A stretch of DNA of 64,000 nucleotides from Dryococelus australis (lineage: Eukaryota; Arthropoda; Insecta; Phasmatodea; Phasmatidae), in assembly GCA_029891345.1 (NCBI GenBank), contig CM056994.1:142312457-142376456 (forward strand). Direction: 5' to 3'. Below the pieces are notes generated by a model that had not been told where the DNA came from, did no database searches, and was given only the letters and a program-made list of their open reading frames with translations. The translations under genes and the position numbers were made by a program. This document shows, piece after piece, positions 1-9,765 of this stretch; position 1 is the first letter of the stretch; every line of letters begins with the position of its first letter.

Positions 1-199
1 CCTTGATGATTGTACCAGAAACCTCAAATATGAATTACATGTTACTATGTAGATGTCTTAGTTCTGGACAAGGAACCAAGCCTCAGACGAGGGCATGTAC
101 AGGTATGGCAGATACGCCGTGTACAAGTGTATGTCTGTCTTGGTGATCGCATCTTTAAACACTGCTGGCTCGGTAAATTTTAAAATTTCCACATCCATA

Positions 200-880
200 T
201 TTATTGACAGACAGGCCCAATCTTCGCAGAAAATTCACATTTGCATATTTTAGTATGCTGGATGGTCGCCTTATACTGATTTCCTTTTTTGGTATGGTAA
301 GTGGCTTTTATTACCTTCGACTGCTTAAATTCCAGTCCCATATTGGCGCAGAAGCACGTGAACCGTAATTTTCGTGCCCTGGATATTAATGAAATGACTA
401 TCTTCGCTACAGAGATGAGCACTTCTTGAATGCTCTCAGTGATGCCAGTACAAAACTGAGTGTACGAGCTGGTCAATAAATTACTATATATTCTTATTAT
501 GTTAACTGCGAAAATATTTACGGCAGGGTAGATTCGTGAAGTTTATTAGCTTTGTAATTCATATTCAAGAATCCTAGCATAGCAGCTAAAGTGTCATTTC
601 ACGTGAAATCTATCTGAGCGGTACAGTACATCTCACTGTGTACCATATAGGAGCTATATCGCAGCATCAATGTCAGATCTGGTCCCAGCAAGCGATTAAG
701 TTACTCGCCAATGTCTTCGATGTCATACCAACCTGCGGATATACACACCTCGCCTCTCTTACCGTTCTCCTTCACATACTGGGACATTCAATTGTGTTCA
801 TCTATATTCGGTATGGAGTAGTGTTTTTCTAAATCAATTAGTGCAGTATTCCATACTCTATCCAGTTTCAGCAGTAGTAA
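200..880 (-). pseudogene. Probable Polinton minor capsid (penton-like) protein remnant
   Basis: Read on the minus strand from about 830 to 590, frames with a few stops give short segments such as HYSIPNIDEHN, then GWYDIEDIGE followed after a stop by LNRLLGPDLTL. Further down come an IDFT segment and MLGFLNMNYKANKLHESTLP. This pattern (a short amphipathic strand, a 'Y-[DE]-I-[DE]-D-I' helix start, then an LGF/HES segment) resembles the minor capsid protein of Maverick/Polinton elements. The 91-residue open frame at 201-476 probably covers its more diverged C-terminal half. The call rests on these short matches and on the adjacent protease. Several stops and at least one frame change show that it is broken. 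Confidence 0.45.
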
Positions 881-949
881 AATCACAGATCACAATTCGG
901 TGCTATTGCTAGACACAATCAGTGTTACCGACATGCCTGATTCTTACAG

Positions 950-1345
950 GTAGTGCATTCTCAAAATGCATAATCTACTGTAAAAGGAATTGCAGACACA
1001 TTTGTCCCCAGTTTCATTCTTAAGGCAGTTGTTCTGTCGTGTGGTTATATTACATTCTGATGCCTCTCAAGTGTGTTTTCAGTTTGGGTGGCACCCTTAA
1101 GTTACCATAGGTATCGTAGTAATCGCCCCTATTGCCACAATTCTTATATGTAGTCCAATGAATTCCCAGCCTGCAGCTCCTATCCAGGTTTATTATACCA
1201 CACTCCACTTGCTATGAGTGGTGCGGAAGGTAGTCATGCATGAATATATCCATGAATTTGGATATTTTTAATTTCTGAGCAATCTTCTCTATATCTATGT
1301 TTTTGGGTGGCTGGATTGGCAGGGTCCTTAAGATTTCATCTTTCA
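950..1345 (-). pseudogene. Polinton adenain-like cysteine protease (PRO), inactivated
   Basis: In Polintons and adenoviruses this thiol protease matures capsid precursors. On the minus strand from about 1325, a segment IDIEKIAQKLKISKFMDIF leads into DYLP, then ECGIINLD after a stop. This is followed by GIHWTTYKN with the catalytic His codon at 1158-1160, and by DYYDTYGNLRVPPKL, which supplies the acidic/aromatic strand expected after the His. The catalytic Cys motif should be at 1005-1010, where the frame reads N-W-G-Q-M-C-L. The active-site Cys appears replaced by Trp (TGG at 1008-1010). Stops interrupt the frame. A Gly/Arg-rich stretch lies upstream at 1350-1400. It neighbours the capsid remnant in the same orientation and runs opposite to the ATPase. 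Confidence 0.75.
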
Positions 1346-1790
1346 TCTGACCCACTTTCTTCCCACCTGCCTTTGCCTCCTGCTGCCTCTACCACCTCCT
1401 ATATAGTAGGGACTCAGGAACATGCCTGAGACCATTTTTTCCCTCTTGCGAGCGACTCCATTAGTCTGTTATTTCGAATAGATGCCTTAATGGTTTAGTT
1501 TCTTCTTTCTCAATGTTGACCACCCGAGTGATGCCAATCGCCCCGCCAATTAGACGGCCTAAAACTCAGTGTACTTGTTGGATTAAAGGCGAGACCCTAC
1601 ATGCTTACCCCAAGCTAATTTACGAGGTTCCCTCCAGAGCTTCCCATGTCCCTTTTTCCTTCCAAACTACAAACCAAATTTTCGCATGGTTTTAAGTTTC
1701 ATTATCTTGGAAACATCCCAGGCAGCTACACATTCGCAGTTTAGACTTGGAAGGTATACCTACCACCTAAACTTTATCCACAAGTATATA
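1346..1790. other. Unassigned spacer inside the Polinton
   Basis: This is the gap between the divergently placed protease (minus) and ATPase (plus) remnants. A 60-residue open frame on the plus strand (1513-1695) has no family I recognise. It could be the eroded N-terminal part of the ATPase gene or a bidirectional promoter region. I see no clear TATA or other site. Confidence 0.3.
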
Positions 1791-1791
1791 A

Positions 1792-2505
1792 TTGGCAGTT
1801 ATCGTCTCAGTGCAATGGAGGTCATTCCCCATACCATCACACTACCCATTTGCATCATTGCTGATGATGAATCTACTGCTTGTATCACATCACGGGAAAC
1901 TATTACTGAACACAATGAGAAGAATCATAGTTGGTCCTAGCAACTGTGGGAAAGCATGCATTTCTCAGTCTTCTGGAAGAGCCCAATGGTCTTTGTTTCG
2001 AGAACATGTGCCACTACTCAAAGACCCTCCAAGAATCAGAATATCTACATCTAGTGCAAATTCTATATATGCAGTTGATGGTCTTCATTATTTTCCGTTT
2101 AGCAGCAATCAGGAATTTGTGCCACCAAGTGAAGAAAAGCCAAACTCTGTGTTGGTTTTCGACTATGTCGCATGGAATAAGCAGTCCCAAGTGCTGCAGT
2201 ATTTTAGTATGGGATAAAATAGAGCTGTTAACTCGATTTACATACACAGTATAAATTAATGTATGCATAAGCACCTTCAACATCACAATTCTTATTTCAT
2301 TGTTCTGTTTCATATGCATGACATGAATTTACACTACAAATACTATGATAATGTGAATACTGTTATGATTTTTTACAGTTTTAAATACATGTATTCACGT
2401 TGCTGCCGGAATCCCCATGGTGTCCTCATCATCGCCAATGATTATCAACCTCATAAGGGGAGGCACCCTCAGGGTTGCGTTCAGTTCATTATCAAACATC
2501 AGTGA
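1792..2505 (+). pseudogene. Polinton FtsK/A32-like packaging ATPase, frameshifted
   Basis: This P-loop ATPase would pump the element's DNA into capsids. From the ATG at 1915 the frame reads MRRIIVGPSNCGKACIS. The Walker A motif (1933-1956) has Ala where the P-loop Thr/Ser is expected. The frame then slips: the neighbouring frame gives PNGLCFENMCHYSKTL, after which the first frame resumes with VDGLHYFPFSSNQEFVPPSE and the Walker B strand SVLVFDYV (2143-2169, first Asp kept). It ends at a stop at 2215. The C-terminal part is in another frame (2323-2505), with DNVNTVMIFYSFKYM and NPHGVLIIANDYQPHKG. Segment order and length (about 200 residues) fit Maverick/Polinton packaging ATPases. At least three frameshifts and the P-loop change make it non-functional. 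Confidence 0.8.
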
Positions 2506-2508
2506 ACT

Positions 2509-3720
2509 ATGAGCTATGACATGTCCAAGATTGGCCATAAAAGCCTGAACATCGTGCCAGTCAGTTTTATTTCATGTACTAATGATGGCAACTATAGTTT
2601 TGGCAGGAAACAAGCTAAGAATATTGGAGGGCCTAAACATGATGGCAATGCTGCCGATTCATCCTTTGTCTTTAGTGTCACTTCCGGAGCACTGCAGACC
2701 TCATCTATTAACACAGAGACTCATCTTCACTCACTAACATCCGGTATGTCTTGGCTTGCTGCTTTGGAGCCGATACTAAATAGTGTGGGCCTCCGCATAG
2801 CTAGCAAAATGACTGCGGAGTTACACCCTTTGACCACAGATGTCTGCATACTTCCTACTTTAAACAAGAAGCTAGCCCTGAGGAGTGCCATCTTGCTAAT
2901 ACAAATCTACTGATTACTAACACAGTTGTGTGGCTTGGCCAGTTGATCGAGTTTGTGGCCAGTCTAACTTATTTGGCTTCTGGCGATGCACTCAAATTTG
3001 TAGGACGGCTATTGACCAACACGAATGCACTGTCCTCCAAGAGGTAAGCCCAGATTCTCTCGTGGACTTCTACTGTTGTGGACACATTAGCCACTTAAAA
3101 GGGCAAGTTTTGAGGCCTTGAAAAAGTAACTCGATTATGTAAACACACAAGTAACCGGCAGTGGCCTTACTGGCCTGACTTCAAGATTAGACAAGACCCT
3201 TAAAATGGCGACTGAAGGTACAGGTTTGATTGTAGCTTTAAATACAAATCTGGCCACCCTGGAATTGAACCTTGCTGCTGTTTGTATGGAGCCCTGCCTC
3301 ATGAATACCCAGATCGAAATGTTAACTACTGATGTTCACACTCTGAGTGCTTTGGGCGGCACACTTGCAACTGTGGAGAAGGAAGTCAATGACTTGGGCG
3401 ACTGTGTTGAAAATATAGGGTGTATGACCCTAGCTGCTAAATTAAAGGATCGTCTGCTCATGGCTAACAAAGGTGCAAGCAAACTTGCTGTTCTGAGTGT
3501 GCAGCTAACGAATGTATCCACAATGGTCACGAACCTTGGTTCTGCCAATGTGGTGACTGCTCAGATTACCGAGTTAGCCGCTCTGAACAACAAACTCTCA
3601 TTTGTGGAATGGAAGCTTGATGCTATATGCAGTGGGCGGGTGGACAACAAGGGAATTGCCACACTAGCAGCTAAACTAGACAGACTCCTTAATCCCATTG
3701 CAGAGGGTGCAGAAAGCTAA
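2509..3720 (+). pseudogene. Heptad-rich coiled-coil protein within the Polinton, interrupted
   Basis: Two long open frames (2509-2913, 134 codons; 3205-3720, 171 codons) are separated by a poorly open 290-bp stretch. Both contain the element LTTDV-x2-L-x2-L-x3-LA (LTTDVCILPTLNKKLA in the first, LTTDVHTLSALGGTLA in the second). The second is almost entirely leucine/alanine heptads (for example ATVEKEVNDLGDCVENI and LAALNNKLSFVEWKLDAI), predicting long coiled coils with no membrane segment. I do not recognise the family. Its position right after the ATPase and on the same strand suggests a Polinton structural or accessory protein, with fibre-like as one possibility. The 171-codon frame is the longest undisturbed one in this element. 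A further open frame (3747-3986) follows, without recognisable motifs. Confidence 0.45.
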
Positions 3721-4219
3721 CCTATTTAAGTACGCACCTCAGGTGTGTGTCCAACCTAGAGGTGAGAATCAGCTATATCGTCGTAGGAATATCTAATAGC
3801 ACATTATCTACAATGTACGATGAACTTGCATCCCACTTTAACCACTTCCAAATGAATATCTCGGATATGGAAGAGGTTCTAACATGCACAATCTGTCGTC
3901 AGCTGTCTGACGTTCGCACAGATGATGACCAATGTGTACATTGGAAGCATGTGAGAGATTCAGCCTTTCAGAGGGCCACTCACTAATTATATATATCATG
4001 CACATTTGGTGTTCGTTTTAGTTTGATATCTGTTCCCACCGAAGATCAACATCTTGTCATTGTGAGTGTTCATCATAAATATCTGCTTACAAAGTGAGCT
4101 TGCATGGAGCTTGATGCTGTATTGTTGGATGTCTCTAGCCGATAACATCTTGGCTCGTCTACTTACAGCACCCTCTACCCCCTGCTGCTCTGAATACTGA
4201 GCTGAGCTTCGAAACCAAG

Positions 4220-5775
4220 ATGAAATGCAAACTAAAGGAGTCATCTATAAAGGATGAAGATTATATGCCCTGGCTACTTATAAACATAAGGTGGAGATAT
4301 CTCATGTTCACTCTTTGGCTGTTTGCAATTACCTCTCTTTATACACACCGAGGTTTAACAAAGCGACATGTAGTGTTTATAAGTGCAATAACAAGTGGTT
4401 CTTGGTAAACAAACAAATCTTTTTTATGCAGAATGATGTTATACAAAATGGCGATGAAGAAATTCATGACTTGTCTGACCTCTATGAGTTGCTTTTTAAG
4501 CATGAGCAAGGGGAGTATCCTCGTGCCGCACTTCGTCAATACCAGCACTTATGCTCATGAGCACACATTTAAAAGGGAACAATGCCACCAGCAATAGTTA
4601 TAAGGAAGAGTCACATCCGAAATGTGACGTTATCGCTGATCTGTTTCCTGGCATGGAAAGTGGCTCGGTTCAGAATACGAAGCTAGATGGCGGCAGTTGG
4701 CTGGAATATGTCCACTAGGACAGTGTAAACAAACTAGTAGCACATATACAGCTGTTAACTGCATCCCAGCAAATTGTAAATAAGTCTCACACAAATGAAA
4801 TTGTGTATATATTGGACAAATTGTGTGAAGCATATTATATACATTGAAGTTCGGCCTTGCCTGTCCACTCCACTAGACCTTCAATAGTAATCTTGGAAAG
4901 AGACAATGCCAAGGCGCCAATCGATGCACACCTCCCTTGCCCCACCTGCAGCAATAATTCCTGATGCAAGGTAATCCTTTTTAGTCTGCAAGGTTTGAAT
5001 GAAGCAGGTCTGTTCGAAATAATTCTTTATGCTGCTTCTAATAAGGGGTATAGGTATATTTGCATAATTATAAATTGCTTCTCTAAATTGGGATCGGCCA
5101 TTACTGTGCAAAGGGAGCATGGTGTGTATGTAGCTGCTGCTATGAAAATGGTATTGGCTGATAGAGGCCCATCTAAGAACTCGGAAACAGATCATGGTAA
5201 AGAATTCAACAACCCTGCCTTCTGTTGACTTATGGCTGTGAATAACATTAACCACTACAGTATATTTGAAGATATCAAAGCCTCTATAGTAGAAAAATCC
5301 AATTGTTCACTCAAAAATAAGTAGAAAGAATTGTCAATGCAGGACAGTTATAAGTGGCTGAACATACTCCCATGCCTACTTGTTCAGTACACTTTCTACA
5401 AACATAGACTGACTGGAATATGCCCTATTAATGTTCAAACGACAACTCATCATTGCTACTTCTCATGGTTTTCAAGAAAGAGAAGAGGTGGGATACCTGG
5501 AAGTCAAGAGTTAAAGTTGGAGATTTTGTGAGGGTCTCATGAGTAAAACATGCTTTCGAAAAGTTATACATTATGGCTTTTTTGTGTCGAAATGTTCCGA
5601 GCGGCAAAGGGGCGGAATTATGCACCTTGAATGTATTTCTACATCAAAATGTCTGGACAACAATTTACTGGCTCTTTCTTCGAAGTTGAGATTCTGCCTA
5701 CAATGCTCCCACATGATTATTTGGTCGAAAAAAATTTCCGACAAAGATGGGACAGCATTCAAGTTAAGTAGTTAG
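4220..5775 (+). pseudogene. Polinton (retroviral-type, chromodomain) integrase, inactivated
   Basis: This is the DDE integrase that inserts the element. The N-terminal part (4430-4560) holds DLSDLYELLF, and a later segment (about 4745-4850) holds NEIVYILDKLCEAYYI. Both blocks are typical of the region before the Polinton integrase core. The core starts near 4995. The first catalytic position reads IINCFSK, with Asn (codon 5073-5075) where Asp is expected. The second is intact in TDHGKEF (Asp codon 5190-5192), and the third is intact in KASIVEK (Glu codon 5292-5294), beyond an in-frame stop at 5226. Another stop lies at 5322. A tail at 5665-5772 contains PHDYLVEKNFRQRW, consistent with a degenerate chromo-like end. 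Stops plus the D-to-N change mean no activity. Confidence 0.8.
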
Positions 5776-5874
5776 TCTTTCCTGTCAAATTAAATCAGTG
5801 TGGGCCGAAATCATCGCTTATGACTGTGTAAGTACAAGACTTATATATGTACTGTATGATGAATTGTTTTCTGA

Positions 5875-5880
5875 AATAAA
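5875..5880 (+). terminator. AATAAA polyadenylation signal after the integrase
   Basis: An AATAAA hexamer lies about 100 nt past the end of the integrase frame, on the same strand. It is followed by a GT-rich stretch near 5918-5932, a plausible cleavage/polyadenylation context. Such hexamers are common by chance in AT-rich DNA. Confidence 0.4.
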
Positions 5881-5929
5881 GTTCGCTCTTCACAAATGGA
5901 TATTGTGTAAACTGATTCTCTGATGTGTG

Positions 5930-6240
5930 TGCTTACCTAGTCTCCTCGACAAAAGCGTATTTTGGAAACATATTTTCTACTATGCCCATTCCTAGACTCA
6001 TAGCAGTGGTCGCGGTGCGAGGCACTAGCCACATTCCAATCATCTGATCTTCCAGTTCTTCTGTGAGCCTTCATTTTAAGTAGGTCCACCTCGCCCTGTA
6101 TTAACACCCATCAGCACTAGCTCCTCTTACTGCTGATCTTATAAAGGATCTCCTCATTACAAATAATTCCTGAAGAAGTGGGATGCTTGTTATTTATAGA
6201 TGCCTCCAGAATACAATGACTTCAATTTGGTATGCTAATA
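5930..6240 (-). other. Possible further Polinton gene remnant
   Basis: Read on the minus strand this stretch is less AT-rich than its surroundings. It gives short open pieces rich in Arg/Ser, such as MKAHRRTGRSDDWNVASASH, and upstream LYSGGIY followed by ASHFFRNYL. These could be the eroded end of a small basic Polinton structural protein, but the match is weak. No complete frame survives. Confidence 0.25.
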
Positions 6241-7494
6241 ATGTCCCCCTACTCGTTGGAGTCTAAGATCGGGCTGCAACACACACTTTCCTAACAGGGA
6301 AGTCGGGAGGAAACTGCCCTCTGGCCATCTATCCTTGAGCAAGGAAGCTGTCAGGGTATGATAAAATAGCAAGGTTCCTATATTCCATGTGCTGTCATAA
6401 TGTGTCAGGGTAACTCCACAACTCCACATACAAAGAGTAATAGCCGCATTGTAGGGTCATATGTGGGCATTGTGTGCGCATATGGAAGAGGGAGGCATGT
6501 GGAATTCAACGCACATGCACAGCCTGTTGCTTGTGTGTGTTTCATGGCTGGAGAGTGTGCAGGACACTGTTTTATCAGTGGGATAGCATGAAGAGAAAAA
6601 CTGTGGCATCCTGGCAAGGTGACAGGTAAGGCTGGCATCCTGTCAGGGCGTTTGGAGGGGCTGGTATCGTGGCCGGGTGCCAGGAGGGTGTGCACATTTG
6701 GGTATTTACTTAAAGGGAATCGTATATAGAAGCACTCGGGGAACACCACACAACACCGGAATAAGAGAGTGTGAGCTGCTGAGTTGGAAACACTCCTCCT
6801 CCCCAAAAAATAAGTCAAACTCCACCTTGTAGGGTAATTGACAGAATGCAAGAGCATGAAATCAAGAATCCAAGGTGGCCATTAGAAGAGGGGAATTCTT
6901 GCTTGTTTTGGGGTAATTTGGCTTGTTTTTGTGCGAAAAAGGAAAATTTCCCATCTCATGTAATCTAAGATGGTGGATGCAGCACTCTGCCAGGAAGCAA
7001 GGTGTCCCAGAATGGCCATTTTCCTACTTATAACACACTCTCAGCATTAGATGCGAACATCATGCCACTGACCCGCAATTTTCGAGGTAAGCTCAGCCAT
7101 ATGTAATGTATTGCCATGTATACCGCGAACCACTTAACCCATCCATGCTAAATTTTGTGTTCAATTATTAAAATAATAGCTCTTCTTGATCATACATGAG
7201 TTTGGTTTACGAGACACTAGTTCTAAAATGGCGGGCGAGTTCAGACTGCCTTATTTACTGAACAATTTGACCAGTTCAAACTAATTGTTGTGCTAATATG
7301 AGCTATTGCATTCTTTTAATACACAAATATACCATCGTTTTTCTGTCATTTTGGTATTTAGCATCACTTGAAAACAAAGCCCATATTTCTAAGGAACATA
7401 TTGTTAAAAACTGATACTCACAATAGATGCAAGCTCCATGCACGGTTTGTCTCTTTTGGGTGACCATATCGACAATCCTCTACCCATAGTCAGA
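6241..7494. other. Non-coding stretch, no identifiable gene
   Basis: No recognisable gene. The 150-residue open frame on the minus strand (6405-6857) has no domain-like pattern, and a 62-residue frame overlaps it on the plus strand. The moderately GC-rich part at 6590-6700 repeats phrases like GGCATCCTG and could be a fragment of an unknown repeat. Single AAGATGG/AAAATGG motifs occur at about 6968 and 7227. Confidence 0.3.
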
Positions 7495-8098
7495 CACACT
7501 CACTACAATATTGCTCGCAACCAGCCACAGGAATGATTGACAGCGGTGACCTGGTTGACATCACTGCCCCTCCTACACCCCTTTGCTTGAGAAACCTATG
7601 TGTCCAGAGGATGTGCAAGAATATTCGGGGAACCAGGACCTTCGGCGCAATGAGGCATTTGCAGAGATTTCTAGGCGAAAGGTCGGAATATTTTTGTAGA
7701 ATACATTTGGCTAAGTGCAGTACCGAGTGAAAATGATGGACGCCGATTGAATATAGCAACAGATGACAGCGGACGAGTTTTGTGATATTAATAATCGATT
7801 GGGCGTGAAACCTAACAAATGAAAGCTACTGTGCATGAGGGTACTCAGAGAACTCTAGACCATTGTGGACTGGTGGAATCTGCACTAAAATGAGGTGGCC
7901 TGTACAAACATGTAACACTGACTTTATTGTAAATAGTGGAACAGTCAAATATGGTCATATTATATTAAAATAATTAATTCTTTGCATTTATTTTTAATAA
8001 AAGATGATAAATAATTAATTATTTGTTTTATTTAATAAGAGATAAATGTCTTAACGAGCTTGGTTAAACCCTCTGACTTAGAGAAAAATGTAATATTG
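7495..8098 (+). repeat. 5' LTR of gypsy family A (approximate limits)
   Basis: The 3' two thirds align by eye with the solo LTR at 45723-46442. They share a GTGAAACC block, CTACTGTGC.TGAGGG, a run around GACTGG..GA.ATG..CTAAA.TGAGGTGG, and the end block CTTAACGA.CTTGGT followed by AGAGA...TGTAA near 8085-8096. The left part (7530-7600) shares the pyrimidine-rich CCCCTCC...GAGAAACC region. The exact left end is not clear, and no primer-binding site could be read after 8098. Confidence 0.6.
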
Positions 8099-8149
8099 AT
8101 GTCTGAAGTGAGCTAAAGGCATTTTATAACATTTAAATACTAAAGTAAT

Positions 8150-9765
8150 TTTAATTCCAGTAGGGAAAGAACCAGCAGAATCAATTCGTAATATAATAGT
8201 TACATTAATAGGTCAGGGAATTAAGAAATTTTCTAATGCCTCCCAGGAAAATGTTGGTAGACTGGAAGCACTTTGTTCCTTGATAGAAGATTTGAGAAGT
8301 CAAATAATTAATTTAAATAGCAGGTTAAATACTGTGGTATATAATGTAAAAAAGAATGTGAAAAGTAAAATAGATTGTGTATAAGAAAATTAAAATAGTA
8401 AAATTGATAGTGCTTGTGAATCTATTAGTAGTGTTAATGATATGGTAGACAAGAAAATAGACAGTATAAGCGAAGTGGTGGACAGGAATATGGAAAGTGT
8501 GAATGAGAATGTAGACCAAAAGATAGAAGATGTAAGCGAGGTAGTGAATAATAAAACAACTGTGTGGGCAAGATGATTGCCAGTGTGAGAAATAGAATAG
8601 ACAGTGCGAATGAAATGATGGACAGCATGAAGGAAACGATGGTGTGTGTTAACGAGAGATTTGACAGTGTCGAGGATAAGGTGGAAGAGGAAGTAAGCAC
8701 CCTCAAGAAGGAATGGCGGTAATTCCTACTGCAGCAGGGGAGGACACATGCAGAATCTGAGGAGGATGTGAGATCAACCCCCCAACTAGCTGACAGTTAT
8801 GGGCAGCATTAAGAAGGTAGTGGTCGCCGCCAAATCTGTCATCTCAGCAGAAAGTCAGCAGTCCTGTAGTGTGAGTGCGGTACCCAGTCAGGGATGTGTA
8901 AAGGTGGCATCACAATTAAGTCAGCCCCATACAGTGGACAAACACCTTGGGAGGAATACCGGTACCAATTAGAGATTATTGCCATCCTGAATGGCTAGAG
9001 GCAAGAGCTGCAGGCATACTTCCTGGCGCTGTACTGAAGGGACCTGCATTGAACATAATATAGTCACTGCCAGAATGAAATTTACTGAAATACTCCACAT
9101 TTACGTCGGTTTTGGAGTTGTGGTTCAGCGGCCGATACCGGCGACACGCCCACCATATCCTACTGCGAAGCTGCTTACGGTGAAAAGGGGAACCACTGCA
9201 GCAGCTATGGCAGGACATTGTCAGATTGTTACAACTATTTCTGGAGGGGTAGTTTGTAGAAGCAAGAGATGTTATCGCAGTAAGCTTCTTAGTCGATGCT
9301 TTCTGTAACACTGAGGTGCAGCAAGCAGTATTTATAGCTGCACTTCATACCATGCATGCAAAATGACTTTGCTGGAGCACTACAGGTGGAGTCAGTAAGG
9401 TAGGCATCAGTGAGAAAACATTCAGTGTGGGAAGTGATGCTGAATTAAGATGAGGGCCACCACATCAAGAGTACTCCAAAATCAATGCAGACAACCATGA
9501 TGTACATCGCTTCCAGGGTACAAGGTAGGGAGATTCACCCTCCCCGTTTAAAATTTACTGAATGGTGGTCGTTTTGACTGCTGAAGCACATGAGAGCCAA
9601 CTGTCCCCAACAGCTAAAACAGCAGCAGCAACCAGGGAGCAACTAGCGAGGGGCAGGTGAAAGTACAACATATACTGGAAACTTTTAAGCACCTATCTTG
9701 AGGAGTAAAAGTGAGTGACTGCTAAAGGGAAGGCCCTAATATTTTTGCAGGTGCTTTCAGTGAAA
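8150..9765 (+). pseudogene. gag of gypsy family A, degenerate
   Basis: The first part (8164-8720) reads through several stops as a long heptad coiled coil, with segments such as ENVGRLEALCSLIEDLRSQ, KKIDSISEVVDRNMESVNEN and NERFDSVEDKVEEEVSTLKK. The repeated 'KIDSV/NESV' phrases are typical of N-terminal coiled coils in insect gypsy gag proteins. A capsid-like piece lies at 9265-9360 (SFLVDAFCNTEVQQAVFIAA). Near 9560-9620, HMRANCPQ marks the end of a CCHC zinc knuckle whose first cysteines are lost (a stop and a Leu in their place). Gag packages the element RNA in the cytoplasm. At least eight stops or frame changes disrupt it. Confidence 0.6.

Larger units (their letters stand above)
1..6240. 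mobile_element. Decayed Maverick/Polinton DNA transposon (partial)
   Basis: Remnants of at least four Polinton-type proteins lie together: an adenain-like protease and a probable minor capsid (penton-like) protein on the minus strand, and a packaging ATPase and a chromodomain-type integrase on the plus strand. This combination is diagnostic of Maverick/Polinton (adintovirus-like) elements, which encode a virus-like particle kit plus an integrase. Every gene carries stops or frameshifts, so the copy is dead. No DNA polymerase B remnant or terminal inverted repeat was found. The element may begin before the window, and the right limit near 6.2 kb is a guess. Confidence 0.8.

Noticed and set aside
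6405-6857. 150-codon minus-strand open frame
   Set aside because: No motif, no start context of note, and no support from composition or repeats. Probably chance in a locally GC-richer stretch.
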